A DNA stretch of 64,000 bases, from positions 7,205,264-7,269,263 of the forward strand of contig NC_092583.1 in NCBI RefSeq assembly GCF_037975245.1. The letters are read 5' to 3'. Positions 12,090 through 25,100 of this stretch are shown in pieces; the first letter of the stretch is position 1, and the number at the start of each line of letters is the position of its first letter. This DNA comes from Apostichopus japonicus. Taxonomy: Eukaryota > Echinodermata > Holothuroidea > Aspidochirotida > Stichopodidae. The notes under the pieces were generated by a model. The model did not search any database and was not told where the DNA came from. It was given only the letters and a program-made list of their open reading frames with translations. Both the position numbers and the translations under genes were made by a program.

Positions 12090-12303
12090 ATGACACTGTT
12101 CTTCTTTCTCTTCCCTGTGTCTTGGCGTTTTATTCTGTTCCCTCCTTTTCTCCTTTTCTCTTTCTTCTTTTTCTTTTCCCTTCCTTCCTCTCATTCCTCC
12201 TCTTTTTTCCCGCGTCTTTCTTCCCTTTTTTCTTCTCTCTTTTTGTCTCTCCTCTTTTCTTACCCGGGGGCGCGCCCCCAACGCCCCACTGGATACGCGC
12301 CTG
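12090..12303. other. Polypyrimidine tract and hAT-like terminal sequence
   Basis: About 170 bp of almost pure C/T on the plus strand (12090-12262), able in principle to form triplex DNA. It ends in a GC-rich palindrome, CCCGGGGGCGCGCCCCC, and CTGGATACGCGCCTG (12289-12303). The latter resembles the inverted termini of the hAT elements in this window. No matching left end was found, so it may be a truncated copy. Confidence 0.5.
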
Positions 12304-12675
12304 ATTACTCAGTGCGTCGCTCTCTTACCAAAGGTAATTGTTAATGCACTGTATAAAAAGACATCAGTGAAAAATCATGATCGCATAAGGAATATTCTCG
12401 TAATGCTGTTACTGTTTCCAAGGTGATAATATCGATGCAATGTTTATATATGGCGATGTACACGTGAACGCGTACGCGCACCCACACGGCCAACCATAAA
12501 CGTCTGTTGTTGAAAAGCGTGTGCTCATGGTCTATACATTATTCAAATAAGCGCCTACGTCATAATCATGAACTGATCCGCTGGTTAAGGTCAAGAAAGA
12601 TTGTCAACACATTTCTGTGCTATCGCTTGACTCGGTTCCTCACTGCGTGTCTAAAACTAAAGGATATTCATCAAA

Positions 12676-15600
12676 ATGGGTTGTGTTTCTTCGAAAGTCC
12701 ACTTCGCATCAGTGACTCCATCCGCCCCAAGCGGACGATATGCCAACTTTAAACGGTGGATTGGCCGAAAACGCCGAGCACTGGTGAGTAGAAAAGAAAG
12801 AAAAAAGGTTGTCAAGCCCATCAGCTGTAGTACTTGCAACTACACAGAGCGCGCAATGAGTGAATACTTGACAACTTTTTGTCTGCTTTGGTTCAATCTG
12901 ACTCCGAAGATTCCTCCAGGATCATAACGTACGTCAGACCCTCTTAAATTTATGATACGTATATACTACAGTATATTTTGTTGTAGCATTCATCTGCGTT
13001 TAGCGGCACAGCTGCAATTATACTATGTGCTCTGTTTAGACATCTTACATTATCGTTGGCTGTAGCGACTTCATTCAAGATTTATCAAGCGAGCTCTTAA
13101 AGTATGACAATACCGTACTACCGCGATGTGCCGTTGTGACAAATCGCTGATCGTCATGCTCATTAACTTCAAACCAGCGTGGGTTGAATATGACCAAAAA
13201 TGGCCTGCCATTCAGGCAGAGTGATCGCTGACCAACAGATCAATAGTTTTAATGCATATATAGGTTACATCTTAGTGGCACCCCTGACCCTCCCCCCTCG
13301 CTCTAACATTTATCACACCCTGGGCCTCCCGCCCACAACCATATTATGAAAGAAGACGGAATTCTGTTAAGATCTGTTTATGTTCTGTTTATGCACCAAC
13401 AGCTCAAACCAACCGTGCGCCTGACCCGTGTTCAGCCCTTCAAAGCATCTGCAGAGACTGGGTGCCGAAGCCCTACCAGTACCTCATCATGCTCTATCAA
13501 CCTCTCGGACCACCTAGGAGAGGAATGCCGTGCCAAGACACCTGGTAAATTTATATTAAACGTTTTAATTTCTATTTTACAAAGTAAAAACATTTTAATC
13601 AGACGGTACAGTAACGTGTTAAGAAGCAAAGAGTTATAAGTGAAAAATGGTCTCATCGTGAAACAGTGTGAAACAAAAGTCTGCTGTCTGCTATGACAAT
13701 CTTACAAATGTATTCCAGAGTGTAAAAAATCAAGTGTTTTGTAAGTTCATGTTCCCGATGATATATGTGCTTGCACTTTATTTCACGTGATGGTAGAGAG
13801 AAATAATTTGACTGGCTTCCTAACTAAGATCCATAATACTTGATTTCGACTCACACGAAAGTTTGCAAATGTTGAGGATTGTTTAGCTATATAAGATTCC
13901 CTCCAGAAATTGCCAATCGTAACGAAAAGATTTGTATTGTAAGTGCTAAAGTTTCCATTATCCTTTCTGCGTTTCTCTCATACAGCATTTCAAACTGGTA
14001 ATGCCCGATGTGATACCCGCATAATCCGCCGCGGTCACCCTGAAAATCCAGTAGATCAAGACTGCGCATGCGCCCCCAACTCCCGAGGATTGGCCAGAAC
14101 TTCTTGCAATCATCACAGAGATAACATCCAACTTCTCCGAGATATCATGACTTTGAGTGGGAATGCCGTCGGTGCAGAAGAGGCTGAACACCTGCTTGAT
14201 CAGATAAAGACACAAGTCGAGGGGATGCTCTCATCGAAACTGGAGCAAAGGAAGGACAAAGAGGCTGAGGAGGAGGAGGAGGCTGGGGAGGAGATGGACT
14301 TGGAAGGTATCCTCAAGATTGAGGTAGGTCTTAATTCATTTCTGTTTACTGTGACAGAGGGCGCCCCATTCATCCCCAGTAATAAAATGTTTCGTATTGT
14401 TACGTATTCCTGTCAGCATGAGGATAGATAGGTAGCTGTTACAGAACATATGTTACTGCACTATTACATCGTGAATTATAGTGTAGTCTGGTTCAGCGTT
14501 GCCATGTTTTGAAGAGTGAAAAACTTGATTAAGTAGGACTCGCTACCAACTATCTGGATATACTTCACCTGTCAGAGAGTGTGATTTCCTGTCTTTCCTG
14601 ACGGGTTTTTGGCTAGAGTCCCATTCTATCGGATAATTCTCTTCTGTCACAGAGCATGACACCTGCACCAACTACTCCCGCCCCGACCCCACTTTCTGGA
14701 ACAAAGAGTCGGTTCCAGGAGATAAAGGATGTTTGTCGTGAAATCTTTCAAGAGGATGAGGAACCGGACAATGAAGAGTGGCAGGAGGAGGTAATCGACA
14801 TCGACGAAACCGCTGAGATGTCCGAAGAGGAGATGGATGACGGAGAGGAGCCGAAATACGCCAACTCGACGGAGGAGTTGGAGGCAACCATCAATGCAAT
14901 CTTCAACAGATGGAACCTGTCGATGCCAGATGATCAGGGAGAGTTTGCCAAGATCGACGAGACTATCAGATCGTCCATCAGTAGAGCCGCATCTGCTCGT
15001 CCGGTAAGATAAATAGGATTTAAAGTTAGAGGGAAGCAGCTATATGGGTTAGGCAGGGGGCCTGGTGAGGGGTCATTCCTCGTCTCTTTGAAAATAGGCA
15101 ACAATATTCGTAAAGTTAATGAAACTGTCGGCATTCATTCCATATATTCCAGTCTGAAAGGAAGAGTTTTGTCTTGCCCCCACCCCCCTCTAACCCTCAC
15201 TATCCCGATCGAGTTCCTGTTAAAGAAGTTACTGAAGACTGACAATTGTAATCGTAGAATAGAATGTTCGCCCTTAAAATATCATAATGAAGTAACGATT
15301 TTCTTAAATGCTGTAGTTACTTCAACATTTCTTTATTTGCTTATGTAGTTGTTTTTGTTGCATAGTTTCATACCCTGCTCACCTACCCCCCCCCCCCCCG
15401 CCCTCATCTTCTCTCTGAAATTATATTCCACCTTGAACGATTCATTAAAGTTTATTTCATTAATTTATGAACATCTCGAATAATTAGGAAAAAAAAATGA
15501 CACGAGTTTGATTAACAAATTAATCAAAAGTTGGAATTTGGAATGAGTTTGATTTTATTTCTGTTTAAACCACATTTAATATTTCTTCTCTAACACAGAA

Positions 15601-15778
15601 AAGGGCGGCAGTTAGACAAGTAACTTCACAAGTCTTAGAGCCTCCCACAACTACAGAAGCAGCCAGTAAACCTTCACAAGAAAAGCTTGAACGACCAAGA
15701 GCAGCCAGATGGCCACGCACACCTTCCACGAAGTGTGGTCCCGAAAATGAGGGTCCCTCTTCCTTAAATCAATTTTAA
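12676..15778 (+). CDS. Predicted N-myristoylated acidic protein, five exons, 372 aa
   Basis: Model: exons 12676-12783, 13403-13544, 13986-14323, 14653-15003 and 15599-15778. All introns are GT-AG and all phases agree (0,1,0,0), giving 1119 nt. The start MGCVSSK fits the N-myristoyltransferase consensus (Gly2, Ser6, Lys7), with Cys3 as a likely palmitoylation site, as in Src-family kinases. A basic patch (GRKRRAL, about residues 30-36) would strengthen membrane binding. Exon 3 is predicted helical with an EAEEEEE acidic run. Exon 4 is strongly acidic (about residues 230-262) with a second helical segment, EELEATINAIFNRWNLSMPD. The C-terminal 60 residues are basic and proline-rich. There is no kinase or other catalytic domain. 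I do not recognise the family; a membrane-tethered scaffold is an inference. No AATAAA was seen close to the stop. Confidence 0.72.
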
Positions 15779-17753
15779 TATTTTTCTTTGACCCTCTATT
15801 TGAAAGACCGGAAGTGTAGACGAGACCTAGATTATAGGAATATTAGTGGACATAGATGACGTCATGTACTCAGCAGTTTTTGTGTATTGTTCTTTAGACA
15901 ATGGTTTGTCTGTGGTTTTCGTCTTTGTGTGTTTTATTGTTTGTTTGTGAGTATTAAGTAGTATAAGGTTTTATGTATATAAGGTAAAGTATTATTAAGT
16001 AACATGCGAACACCAAACTATGTAACAACTTTTTTTAATTTTTTTTTATTGAAAGCAACAGAGGCCTTTTTTTTTTAACCTTCTTCCAGGACAAGTATTA
16101 ACATTTTTTTCCTAAGAACAACTTTTTTTTGTATTACAGCCTTTTTGTAAATACACTTATACATTACACACTTTCACACTTTAATATTATAAGTAAGGAT
16201 AAGTATTTACAAATATTTGTTGATTAAGTATTTGTTTGTTTGTATGCATATTTGTTTGTCTTGGAAACTGTTAGGTCAAGTGACTAGTGTAGGTCCAGGT
16301 ATTTAAGAGGAGAGTGGTCTTGTCGAAACTTCCCGGTCTGGATATAGAGGGTCAATTAGGGTTAAATGATGAAGAAAATGAAAGCAAAAATTCAAACTCG
16401 AATCGAGAGCTGTTATAAACAAGGAAAATTTGTATTGTTATTCCAAAATTTGTAAATATATAGATCATAAATGCATCATCAAACGTTTTGGGTGGATTGT
16501 AATTTTTGTACTAAAGTATAGAGTTTGTTACGTATTTATGACTTTAATTAAGAATCATAGTCCACTTCCCATCAGCGATTTTCAAGTTATTACAGTGCAA
16601 TATTCCAAAAGAAACAATCATCTCAACAACCTAGTCATTCATTTTACTGAAAAGAACACCCCATCCATATCCTCCCCTTCTCCCCCTGTATACTGCCGTC
16701 CGCCATGAACATCTACAGAGTTTGGAAGCAAAACAGGGAGGGGTGTCACTAAGGTTCGACGACTGGGGGGTGCTAGTATTTTCGTCTGACAAAATGATCT
16801 CGAAAAGTCTCCAATTTCCCATAAATTTCGAGATGAAAATTACAAAAATTTAAGATGAAGTGTTGTTATGTCTGGTTAATACATCGATAGTTAGCAATTA
16901 AACGTCAAAACCTCGAGAGAAAAACGAAGCCGCAAAACATCGCGAAATGTAGAGATAAAACTTAAAATAGCGAGCTAACATTAATTGCGCCAACAATATT
17001 GAAATTTGGGTTTAAAACATCAATATTTTGCAATAAATTGTTAGAATATCAATTTAATCTCTAACTGTCGATGTCTTAAACAGACATGTGGAACGTGCCT
17101 CCTCTCCCTCCCATTTCTCAAACTTCCTTCCAATACCTAGACACCCTCCCCATAAAATTCGAAATCGTAACAGAGGGTATAGCCAATATGGTGTCATGAA
17201 AAGTCATATCAATCGAAGCGTCATTTACGCACCTGCAGTGATGACATCATTATATTCACTTGTGGAACCAAACTTGGGATAAGATAAGCATCTCCTCGGA
17301 TTGTGATGAATTGAAGTAATACGTAGAAAGTAAGGGATAAAATCGATAATTTTCGAGATGAAATTCAAATTTTCTGAATTTATCTGAAACGTCGTAGATT
17401 CGATAGAAAGCTATACAATGACGTGACACAGCTAAACAGTCAAATAACTAAGACAAAATTGCAAAATATTGAGATAAATCTTGAAACGTGTAGAGAAAAC
17501 ATCAAAATTTTGGGATAAATTGTCAAAATGTTGAGATGAAACGTCGTCATTTCGAGATGTAATCTACAAAATTACAAACGCTTCTTTGGAACGGCCTCAA
17601 ACCAGTTGTCAGACTTTCTACGTCACTGTTTTATTCTTCTGGCTACATGAAAACTGATCTGACGTGTTCAAATACAAAATCAAAATGTAGATTTTTTAAA
17701 TATACAATGTGTTCACATTTCAATATCACAAAATGTGCATGGTCAAGTGTGAG
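15779..17753. other. Non-coding spacer with degenerate tandem motif
   Basis: No exon is supported. From about 16815 to 17560 a motif resembling TTTCGAGATAAAACGTCAAA returns many times at irregular intervals near 20-25 bp (for example around 16824, 16905, 16950, 17345, 17475, 17515, 17545). It looks like a decayed minisatellite. A similar trace is present near 46250-46310. Confidence 0.5.
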
Positions 17754-18069
17754 CAGGGGCGCAATCACCATGTTTGTACTTGGATGGTGAGTGGGTAAGG
17801 TGATATTTTGTTCAAGGAAGTGGTCTAAGGAGATAAATCTTTGTAAAGTACAAAACGGTGCTATATTTGAAACTTTGGAAAAAGAAAATAATTTCAAACT
17901 GTTTAGGCTGTTCCACAGATACATGTTGTATATTCATGTATTGTACACAATAGGTTTGTGATATTCTGTCCACTGTTGTGTGTGTGTTGGGGGAGGTGAA
18001 TCCCCATTAATTGTTGAGACCAGCCTCCCCTCCACCCCCCACCCCAACCAGAATGTGGTTGCGCCACTG
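17754..18069. mobile_element. Candidate hAT-type MITE
   Basis: Left end CAGGGGCGCAATCACCA (17754-17770) and right end TGGTTGCGCCACTG (18056-18069) are imperfect inverted repeats of the type seen in the three firm hAT elements here. The 8-bp flanks (17746-17753 and 18070-18077) match at only five of eight positions, so this is an older or less certain copy. Confidence 0.5.
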
Positions 18070-18770
18070 GGTGGGACTAAAATCTGCCACACAACTATGT
18101 CAGGCAGAAAACGCTTAATATACATATATCTTAGATAAAAACTGTCGGGTTTCCCGATAAGTTTGGATAAACACAATCTGACTGCTGATATAGAACTTGA
18201 TCTATCGCACATAGTAAGATTATGGCTGGAGGTCGCAGATATGATATGTACAGTCCTAAGAATTGCCGTATAGATGAAATTATTGTCATTAGTTTCGTAA
18301 TCGTATCAGCAATTTGCTCTACGGTATCAGTTCTTCCAGACAATCGGGCAACCATGAATCCACAGCTTAGATGGATCTCCGCACTGATATACATGACAAT
18401 TATTATTTTTTTAACAAACAACAGGATATGACAGACAACCTTTGAGGTACAAACCCTATGAAAGTAATTTCGGGGAAGGGAGAAGCTTCTCTTCTCACCC
18501 CCCCCGAAAGTGACGCTTTTCGACACAGGTACGGCGACAAACTCTCTTTGTATGGAGACCGTAAAAGATAAGCACTCAACTTAACACAGTCTCTCATACT
18601 GTCAACATACATAAACATTTACCAAAGACGACACCGCCCGATCATTGATCTGAGAGTGATTAATAAGGCTAAAGGTCACAAACAGTTTGGATCTAAGATG
18701 TCATCAGATGTTCGAAATCGTGAAGGTGACATAGAGAAAAACTACCATTGGGAACCCTACCATCCCCACC

Positions 18771-19403
18771 CAGGGGCGTAGCGAAGGGGTTTTCGTTGAG
18801 GGGTGTGGAGAATTTGATTTGCCGACTGATCTGGAATTGATGACTGAAATGGGGGAGGGGTCTAAGGGGAGGGGGTGTCGCCCTCCCCTTTGGAAATTTT
18901 TTAGTTTTGAAACGTCGTTAGATGCAATCTGGTGCATATTTTAAGTCAAATTTGATTTGCCGACGGATCTGGAAGTGGTGACTGAAATGGGGGAGGGGTC
19001 TAAGGGTAGGGGGTCTACCCCTCCCCTTTGGAAAATTTTTCGTTTTGAAACGTCGTTAGATGCAATCTGGTGCATATTTTAAGTCAAATTTGATTTGCCG
19101 ACGGATCTGGAAGTGGTGACTGAAATGGTGGAGGGGTCTAAGGGTAGGGGGTCTACCCCTCCCCTTTGGAAAATTTTTAGGTTTGAAACGTCCTTAGATG
19201 CAATCTGGTGCATATTTTAAGTCAAATTTGGCACGGAAGAAGCTCCCGTTCTCCTTTTCTCTATTCAGCTTCCCTTCTTTCTTCCCCTTCCGCTCTCTTC
19301 ACCTTTTCTCCTTTTGCCGACAGACCCAAAATTTGCCGACGGCGGCCAAATTATTGGGGGGGGGGTGTGACACCCCCCACACCCCCCGCTCGCTACGCCC
19401 CTG
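18771..19403. mobile_element. hAT-type MITE with 8-bp target duplication
   Basis: The 633-bp element has perfect 14-bp termini: CAGGGGCGTAGCGA at 18771-18784 and its reverse complement at 19390-19403. It is flanked by the identical octamer TCCCCACC (18763-18770 and 19404-19411). CAG-starting termini and 8-bp duplications are diagnostic of the hAT superfamily. There is no transposase, so it is non-autonomous. It contains three tandem 138-bp units, then a C/T-rich stretch. Confidence 0.93.
18811..19224. repeat. Three 138-bp tandem units inside the MITE
   Basis: Units start at 18811, 18949 and 19087, exactly 138 bp apart. Each holds a GGGGAGGGGTCTAAGG block followed by CCCCTCCCCTTTGGAAA, then TTAGATGCAATCTGGTGCA. 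The 50-kb element carries one full unit and a partial second, and the 62-kb element carries one. Confidence 0.93.
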
Positions 19404-19411
19404 TCCCCACC

Positions 19412-22152
19412 CAAAAGAAAAATGGCAAGTAGGCAATCCATGGAGTTACACATCTCATCCCAAATTTGGGTTTCAAATGAGTAACATGATGTCATCACTG
19501 CAAGCGCTTAGCCAGCATTCGTGGTGCGAGGTGGCCAAAGTTTTGTCCCCATTTGAAGGGTCAGAAAATTAAGGATAATTAACACTTTAATTTATGTGAC
19601 TTTTCATGTCACTATATAGGCTCTACCCTCTGTTACAATTTGAATGTTAGGGGGAGGGGTCTAAGTTTCCTCATTTTTGAGAAGTATCTTTCGTTTAGGG
19701 GGACTTTGTTTCAAAATGGTGCAATATGTTTCCATAATTGTATCTACATTTGTGTACTACAACTTTACATTTGCCAGTGTATACAATTTAATTCGTAGAA
19801 AGTTTGCGACAGGGGATGGAATGAGGCACATTCACCCATGCCCCCAGTGACAACGGCCCTGTGTACGTTAACGAAAATATTTAAACAATAATAATACGTG
19901 TGGGTATGTGCGCGCAGGTATCTCATATCTCAATATTATATTGACCCAAATGGAGATGTTTTGTTTCTATTAAAGACGGCAATCAAGGAACTTTGATTAA
20001 AGTGTCAATAACTGAATCTTAGTTAATTCGTTCAGAGAAATCTCTTTCTTTATTAGTATTGCTAATGAGGACAACTTAGTGAGATGTAGATCACACCTTG
20101 CTATAAAGAAAAATAGCTTAACCAGTATCATATGATATGGCTATTTATTTTTCTTGTGGCATTTTTTTATTTTTTATTGCCGTCCACTTTTCGTCCTCGA
20201 AAATTTCTTGGGGTTTTCCCTGCACCCCTCCCCCACCCCATCTGGCTACGCCACTGAATCACTGCGTGTACACATTGTTATAACAAGTTTGAATTATATG
20301 AGCAATCTTGTTTGGAGTTTACGGGGGGGGGGGGCTCTGTTGAATATTGAGGTATGTTGATCTCAACACAAACATACTGTGACTGTCGACTGTCATATAC
20401 ACATCGGTGAATGTCATCAATGTATCGGACTGAGATAATTCATCTTTGTTAAACACAGAATTGTATCACTAAAGAACAGGTTTATTGAGTTGGCTTGTAA
20501 CTTTGTGTAATAGTTTTCTGTAGATGACTCAGTGTTGTGAGCAGACGCAGGAGACCACCTCACCTCTAATCGTCAGAAACAAAGTATTTATTAGCATGCC
20601 ATTGCGTTTACAGCTACTTATATAGACCTAGTATAGTCTGAATATGCCTCAGAATAAACCATTTGAAGTTTAAATAATTGTTTTTTCAAGGATCCCCCTC
20701 CTCCCTTAATGATCCAAGATAAAACACCTGCTTTATGAAATCCTTGATTCACATCTCTTCCTTACATAACATTTCGTGCCCCTACCTAAATCATTCATTC
20801 TGTTCCCACAAAGGTACATACGTACGGAAGGGTTGTGATTTTCCTCAAAAAGGGTCATGAACGAATAGGTCTGCCAGAGCAAAAGCTATAATCAAGATCT
20901 TCATGAGAACCGTATGATCTCTGTACTTAAATGAGTATTGAGAGGTCTGTTGTAATGTATTTTGAATATGTTGCCTCCACTTTATCCAGAGATACATTTG
21001 GCATTGGCATAGTCCCCCTCCCATCACCCTCAAACTTACAGGTAGTAACAACTCTATATGCATAATCAATGATTACTGAGATTGTATCTGTATTGCCAAT
21101 GAAATAAAGTGAATATTTACATTTTTTTGAAAGCCAGATAGTTCATCAGCTCTCAGCTTTTTTTGAAGTTTTGTATACTTCTATACATACATGATAAAGA
21201 TACTATGAAGAAAACAGAAACATTTTCAGCTCAATTACCATAATGACATTCATTATGTTAATGACAGATGCATCCACAACTTACTATGATCAAATTTAAC
21301 AAATTCTTATCTTTCCTAAAAAAAAAGGCTTTGAGGATGTGGTTTGACCAGGGGAAGCAGTAATTATCTAAGAATTGATTAAGCCACCCGAATATACCTT
21401 TATCAAGTAGCCTATCTTGATGGCAATTACTGAAAATCATCTTTAAGTAATAGGTTGATGTAGTTGGGTCACTGGGGCACATGCCCACAACTATTTTCTA
21501 ATATAGCAAATGTGCACTACTGGCAAATAAAATGTACCCCTTTGATGAAGAACTGTCTTTTGGATATCTTTGTTAATTTTAAAATTTTATTTTAATTATT
21601 CACGTGCACCATAATATTATTGATAGCTTACTAACACATCATATATATTTAAGTGATATGGCCGGTGTGTATCGGTTTTTAGCATAACGAGTGGTATTTG
21701 TGGAATGAGAAAGTGCCACTTTGAAGTTGTGTCCCACACTTTTTGGAAGCTTCCTACCCCCCTTGCTCACAATAGGGAAGCTATACATCCATATTATCAG
21801 GTTTGGGCCACATACACGCAAACACACATGCTGAAATGACTGCATATGTTACTGTAATTGTTTGCCTATTAAAGGCAAGTATACCAACATGGACTTAGTC
21901 ACATAGAGTATATACATATATAACATTGTTAGACAAGGGAAGAGAATATTTCATGTAACTCCTACAGGTGTAATTACACTTATAGTCCTGTGTTTATAAG
22001 CTCCAACTGTAAAAAATAGTTTGTACAAAATGTCTCACCGACTTCCTCACCACCTCTCAAGTGAACATATTCCTGGGTACAGCACCACAGGTGATATGAT
22101 GTTCGTATTCATCATTATTTGGTTACAATAAACCACATTATGAATTCAGTCA
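19412..22152. other. Non-coding, downstream of the large minus-strand gene
   Basis: No exon supported. CTGGCTACGCCACTG at 20242-20256 looks like the right terminus of another hAT-type element, without a visible left end. Segment 20797-20935 is a diverged copy of 61957-62090. The part nearest 22152 is presumably 3' UTR of the ZU5 gene. Confidence 0.5.
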
Positions 22153-25100
22153 TTATTCTGGGCACATTGTTGCTTGAACTACAGGATTTTTACTTCTGAA
22201 TTCTCTGACAAGTTTTGCACATTCTTCATTTCCTTGTTCTGTTAGGGCATTTTCCAATTTTGTGATGTTTGTAGGAGATATCAGTGAATTCTTTGTCAGC
22301 TTCTCCAACAAAAGAGTTCCCGGTGTTTTGTGCTTCTTGATATCAGTAATTTCTTCATCAGGAAGTTGGAAAATATTTGCCAGCAGGGTAGATTGGTCTA
22401 CATCAAGATGTTCTGATAAGTTCTGCTTTAGCTGATCAAAAGATTTGATGATGGCTGTGAGGTTGAAAGAAAAGGAAATTGGAAATACGTTAAATACATT
22501 ACTCTACATACAGTAAATTCAACAGAACCTGTTTCATGCAAATAATATTCAGAATTGTGAGACAACAGTGATGTGTTTCTTACACACACTGGAGTTTTCA
22601 ATGATACTAAACATAAAATCTGATTGAACTCCAGAATGTGTAATTTCAAACAGGTGGTTGAATTTCATTACATTTTATTTTTCACTGCAGTGAGAAATTC
22701 AATACAGTATATATTATATATTGCTATGGTGTCAAAACTGATGTTTCCTTAATATCAAATATTGCAAATAGCTGATAGTTAGTCCCCCAGTTGGCATGGT
22801 AATTGCAGCCAGGACTCCTCTGTGCAAAGTAGGATTAGGTGCACTTATCTGATGTGTAAGGAATTGTAGGCAGTATGTTAAATGTTGATGTATGAAAAGT
22901 AAGATTACATATACACATCTCATATGAAAGGACTGTAAAGCATCAAACATAAACACTTGATATACACAGGCCTACATAAGTTAACATGGCATTACATTTT
23001 AATCATGTAATTAATTACTCACATTCAGGAAGGATGAGCTGGAATGGAGATGTGATTTGGTCAATATGTAGTAATTTGTCAATCTGTGAAAAGGAAATGA
23101 AGAGGAAAGCTTGATGATTCTCCTAGAAACTTAGTTTGTGAATATCTCATCTCTATCACATGACAGTTTGTATCAAAATGTGGTTTAAGTGACAATGTTA
23201 AGATATGTTAATTAGTAATTACTGTTTAGGATATTTTGTATGTATTACATTTGTGACATGAAGACAGCTTGTCATAAAGATATTTGCTTTGTTGAAAATT
23301 GTAACATATTTCAAACTTGTCTTATGGAAGACAGTTCAATAATTTAGGCAAACAAAAAATGACTTCATTAGAGAATGTAAAAATGGTAAACAAATAAAGA
23401 AAAGGTAAATATAAAAGGAGTCTCAGTAGCTTAGATAAATCCAAAGTGACACATTAAACTCCATGTATTCAAATATTCTTTGTGTTAATTTAAACGGAAA
23501 ATCAAGTTACCTGCAACTGAATATTAAGCTGGAATAGATTCTTCACTGACATCCCATATCTTGCTTCTATTTTCAGATTGACAGTATCTTTGAGCCCTTT
23601 ATTCTGAAGACGGAATTCTAGCTTTTGTCTGTTCTTCAACCATAGGGTTACCATAGCAACATCCTTGAAGAGAAAAAATCAAGTGATGATTATTAATTTA
23701 TCAAACTTTTGAGAGCCTTTAACATGGTGGTCAATTTGTTAGGGCACCAGGCTTGCAATTTAAAGAATGTAGGTCGCAGTACTGGTAGACTGGATAGTTA
23801 TGATCTGGCCTTGGGCAAGGGAATTAACCTCAACTGCCTGTCTTCATCCAGGTGTCCATATTGGAAAATGCAAAGTAATTTGTAAATATAACTGTGAGCT
23901 TTACTTTGACCACCCCCAATGTCCCCCAGTGGACACATATATGGTAAACTGAAGTACTTTAAGACCACTTAATGGAATTATGCATATTGAGATTTATGGC
24001 TGTTGTAAAGTCATTTGCCATGGCTTTGGCCTTCAGGCAAGACTATAAACTATCAACTTCATATTCTTTTCAGCTCTTAAGGTTTGAACAGAATGATTAT
24101 TCGTATTAGCATCAAAATAAAAATAAACAAGGGACTATAACATTTACAAACATTACAAAGTAGTTATATAATCAATACCTGGACAGTTAATGAGGATGGA
24201 ATAAAGGACTAGTCAAGAATGAAATCAACTGCATAGAAAACTGCAGCTGGGACCATCTGACCCCTTTTTATTAATTGAATATCATAGGAATTACAAAAGG
24301 AGGCAATTTTAAAATTAGATAATGTTTATTTAAATAACAACATATGCTTACACCATATACACACCAGTCAACAGATGCATATAAATATACTTCCAACAAA
24401 TGCAAATTACCCTTGGAACAGGAATTTTCTGCATTCTGTACATGTTGCCAACAAATAAGTAAGAATATTTAGCAAATATTACTAACCACTTTTCTAGGAT
24501 GTGGGTTACACTGTGATGTACTGGAGTTAGTGCTAACATGTAAAGTTGAAGCCATAGATTTGAGTTGAACAGACACAGGATCATGAATTATGGTTCCCTT
24601 TTGCTGGTAGATTTCTTCATTGATAAGACTCTATTAATATAAAAAATGAAACAATTTAATATGATATTATTATTATTATTCATGTAAATTTTAATATTAA
24701 CATCAATTCACACACTGCTTAATTGTCCTATGTATGATCAGGAAGCAATAACTTCTCCCCGGTATGACCCTCTTTTGGGTGGCCATTGTTTGATAAATAA
24801 AGGAGATGATTATAAATATCGATTACATAGAGTGTCTGATAGGATGCATTATCAAAGACCATTAATAGTCTGACAGCCTATGTTCTGAAATATAAATCTT
24901 CACTGTCTAATCTTGGACACCTGGTCAAGGTGTGTTTACAAATGTGTCTGTAATTGTAAAAGTGACTTGTTGTCGGTTGTCAATGATCACCAGCAATAAA
25001 TTATTGAACATTCAATTTTGTTCTAGGACATCTGATCAGTGTGGTTTGACCACTGCAAAGTTATAATTTTCACCAATTAATGACCACAGATAGCCTTAAC

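Noticed and set aside
18131-18526. 131-codon minus-strand open frame
   Set aside because: No domain, no similarity I recognise, and it overlaps repeat-derived sequence.
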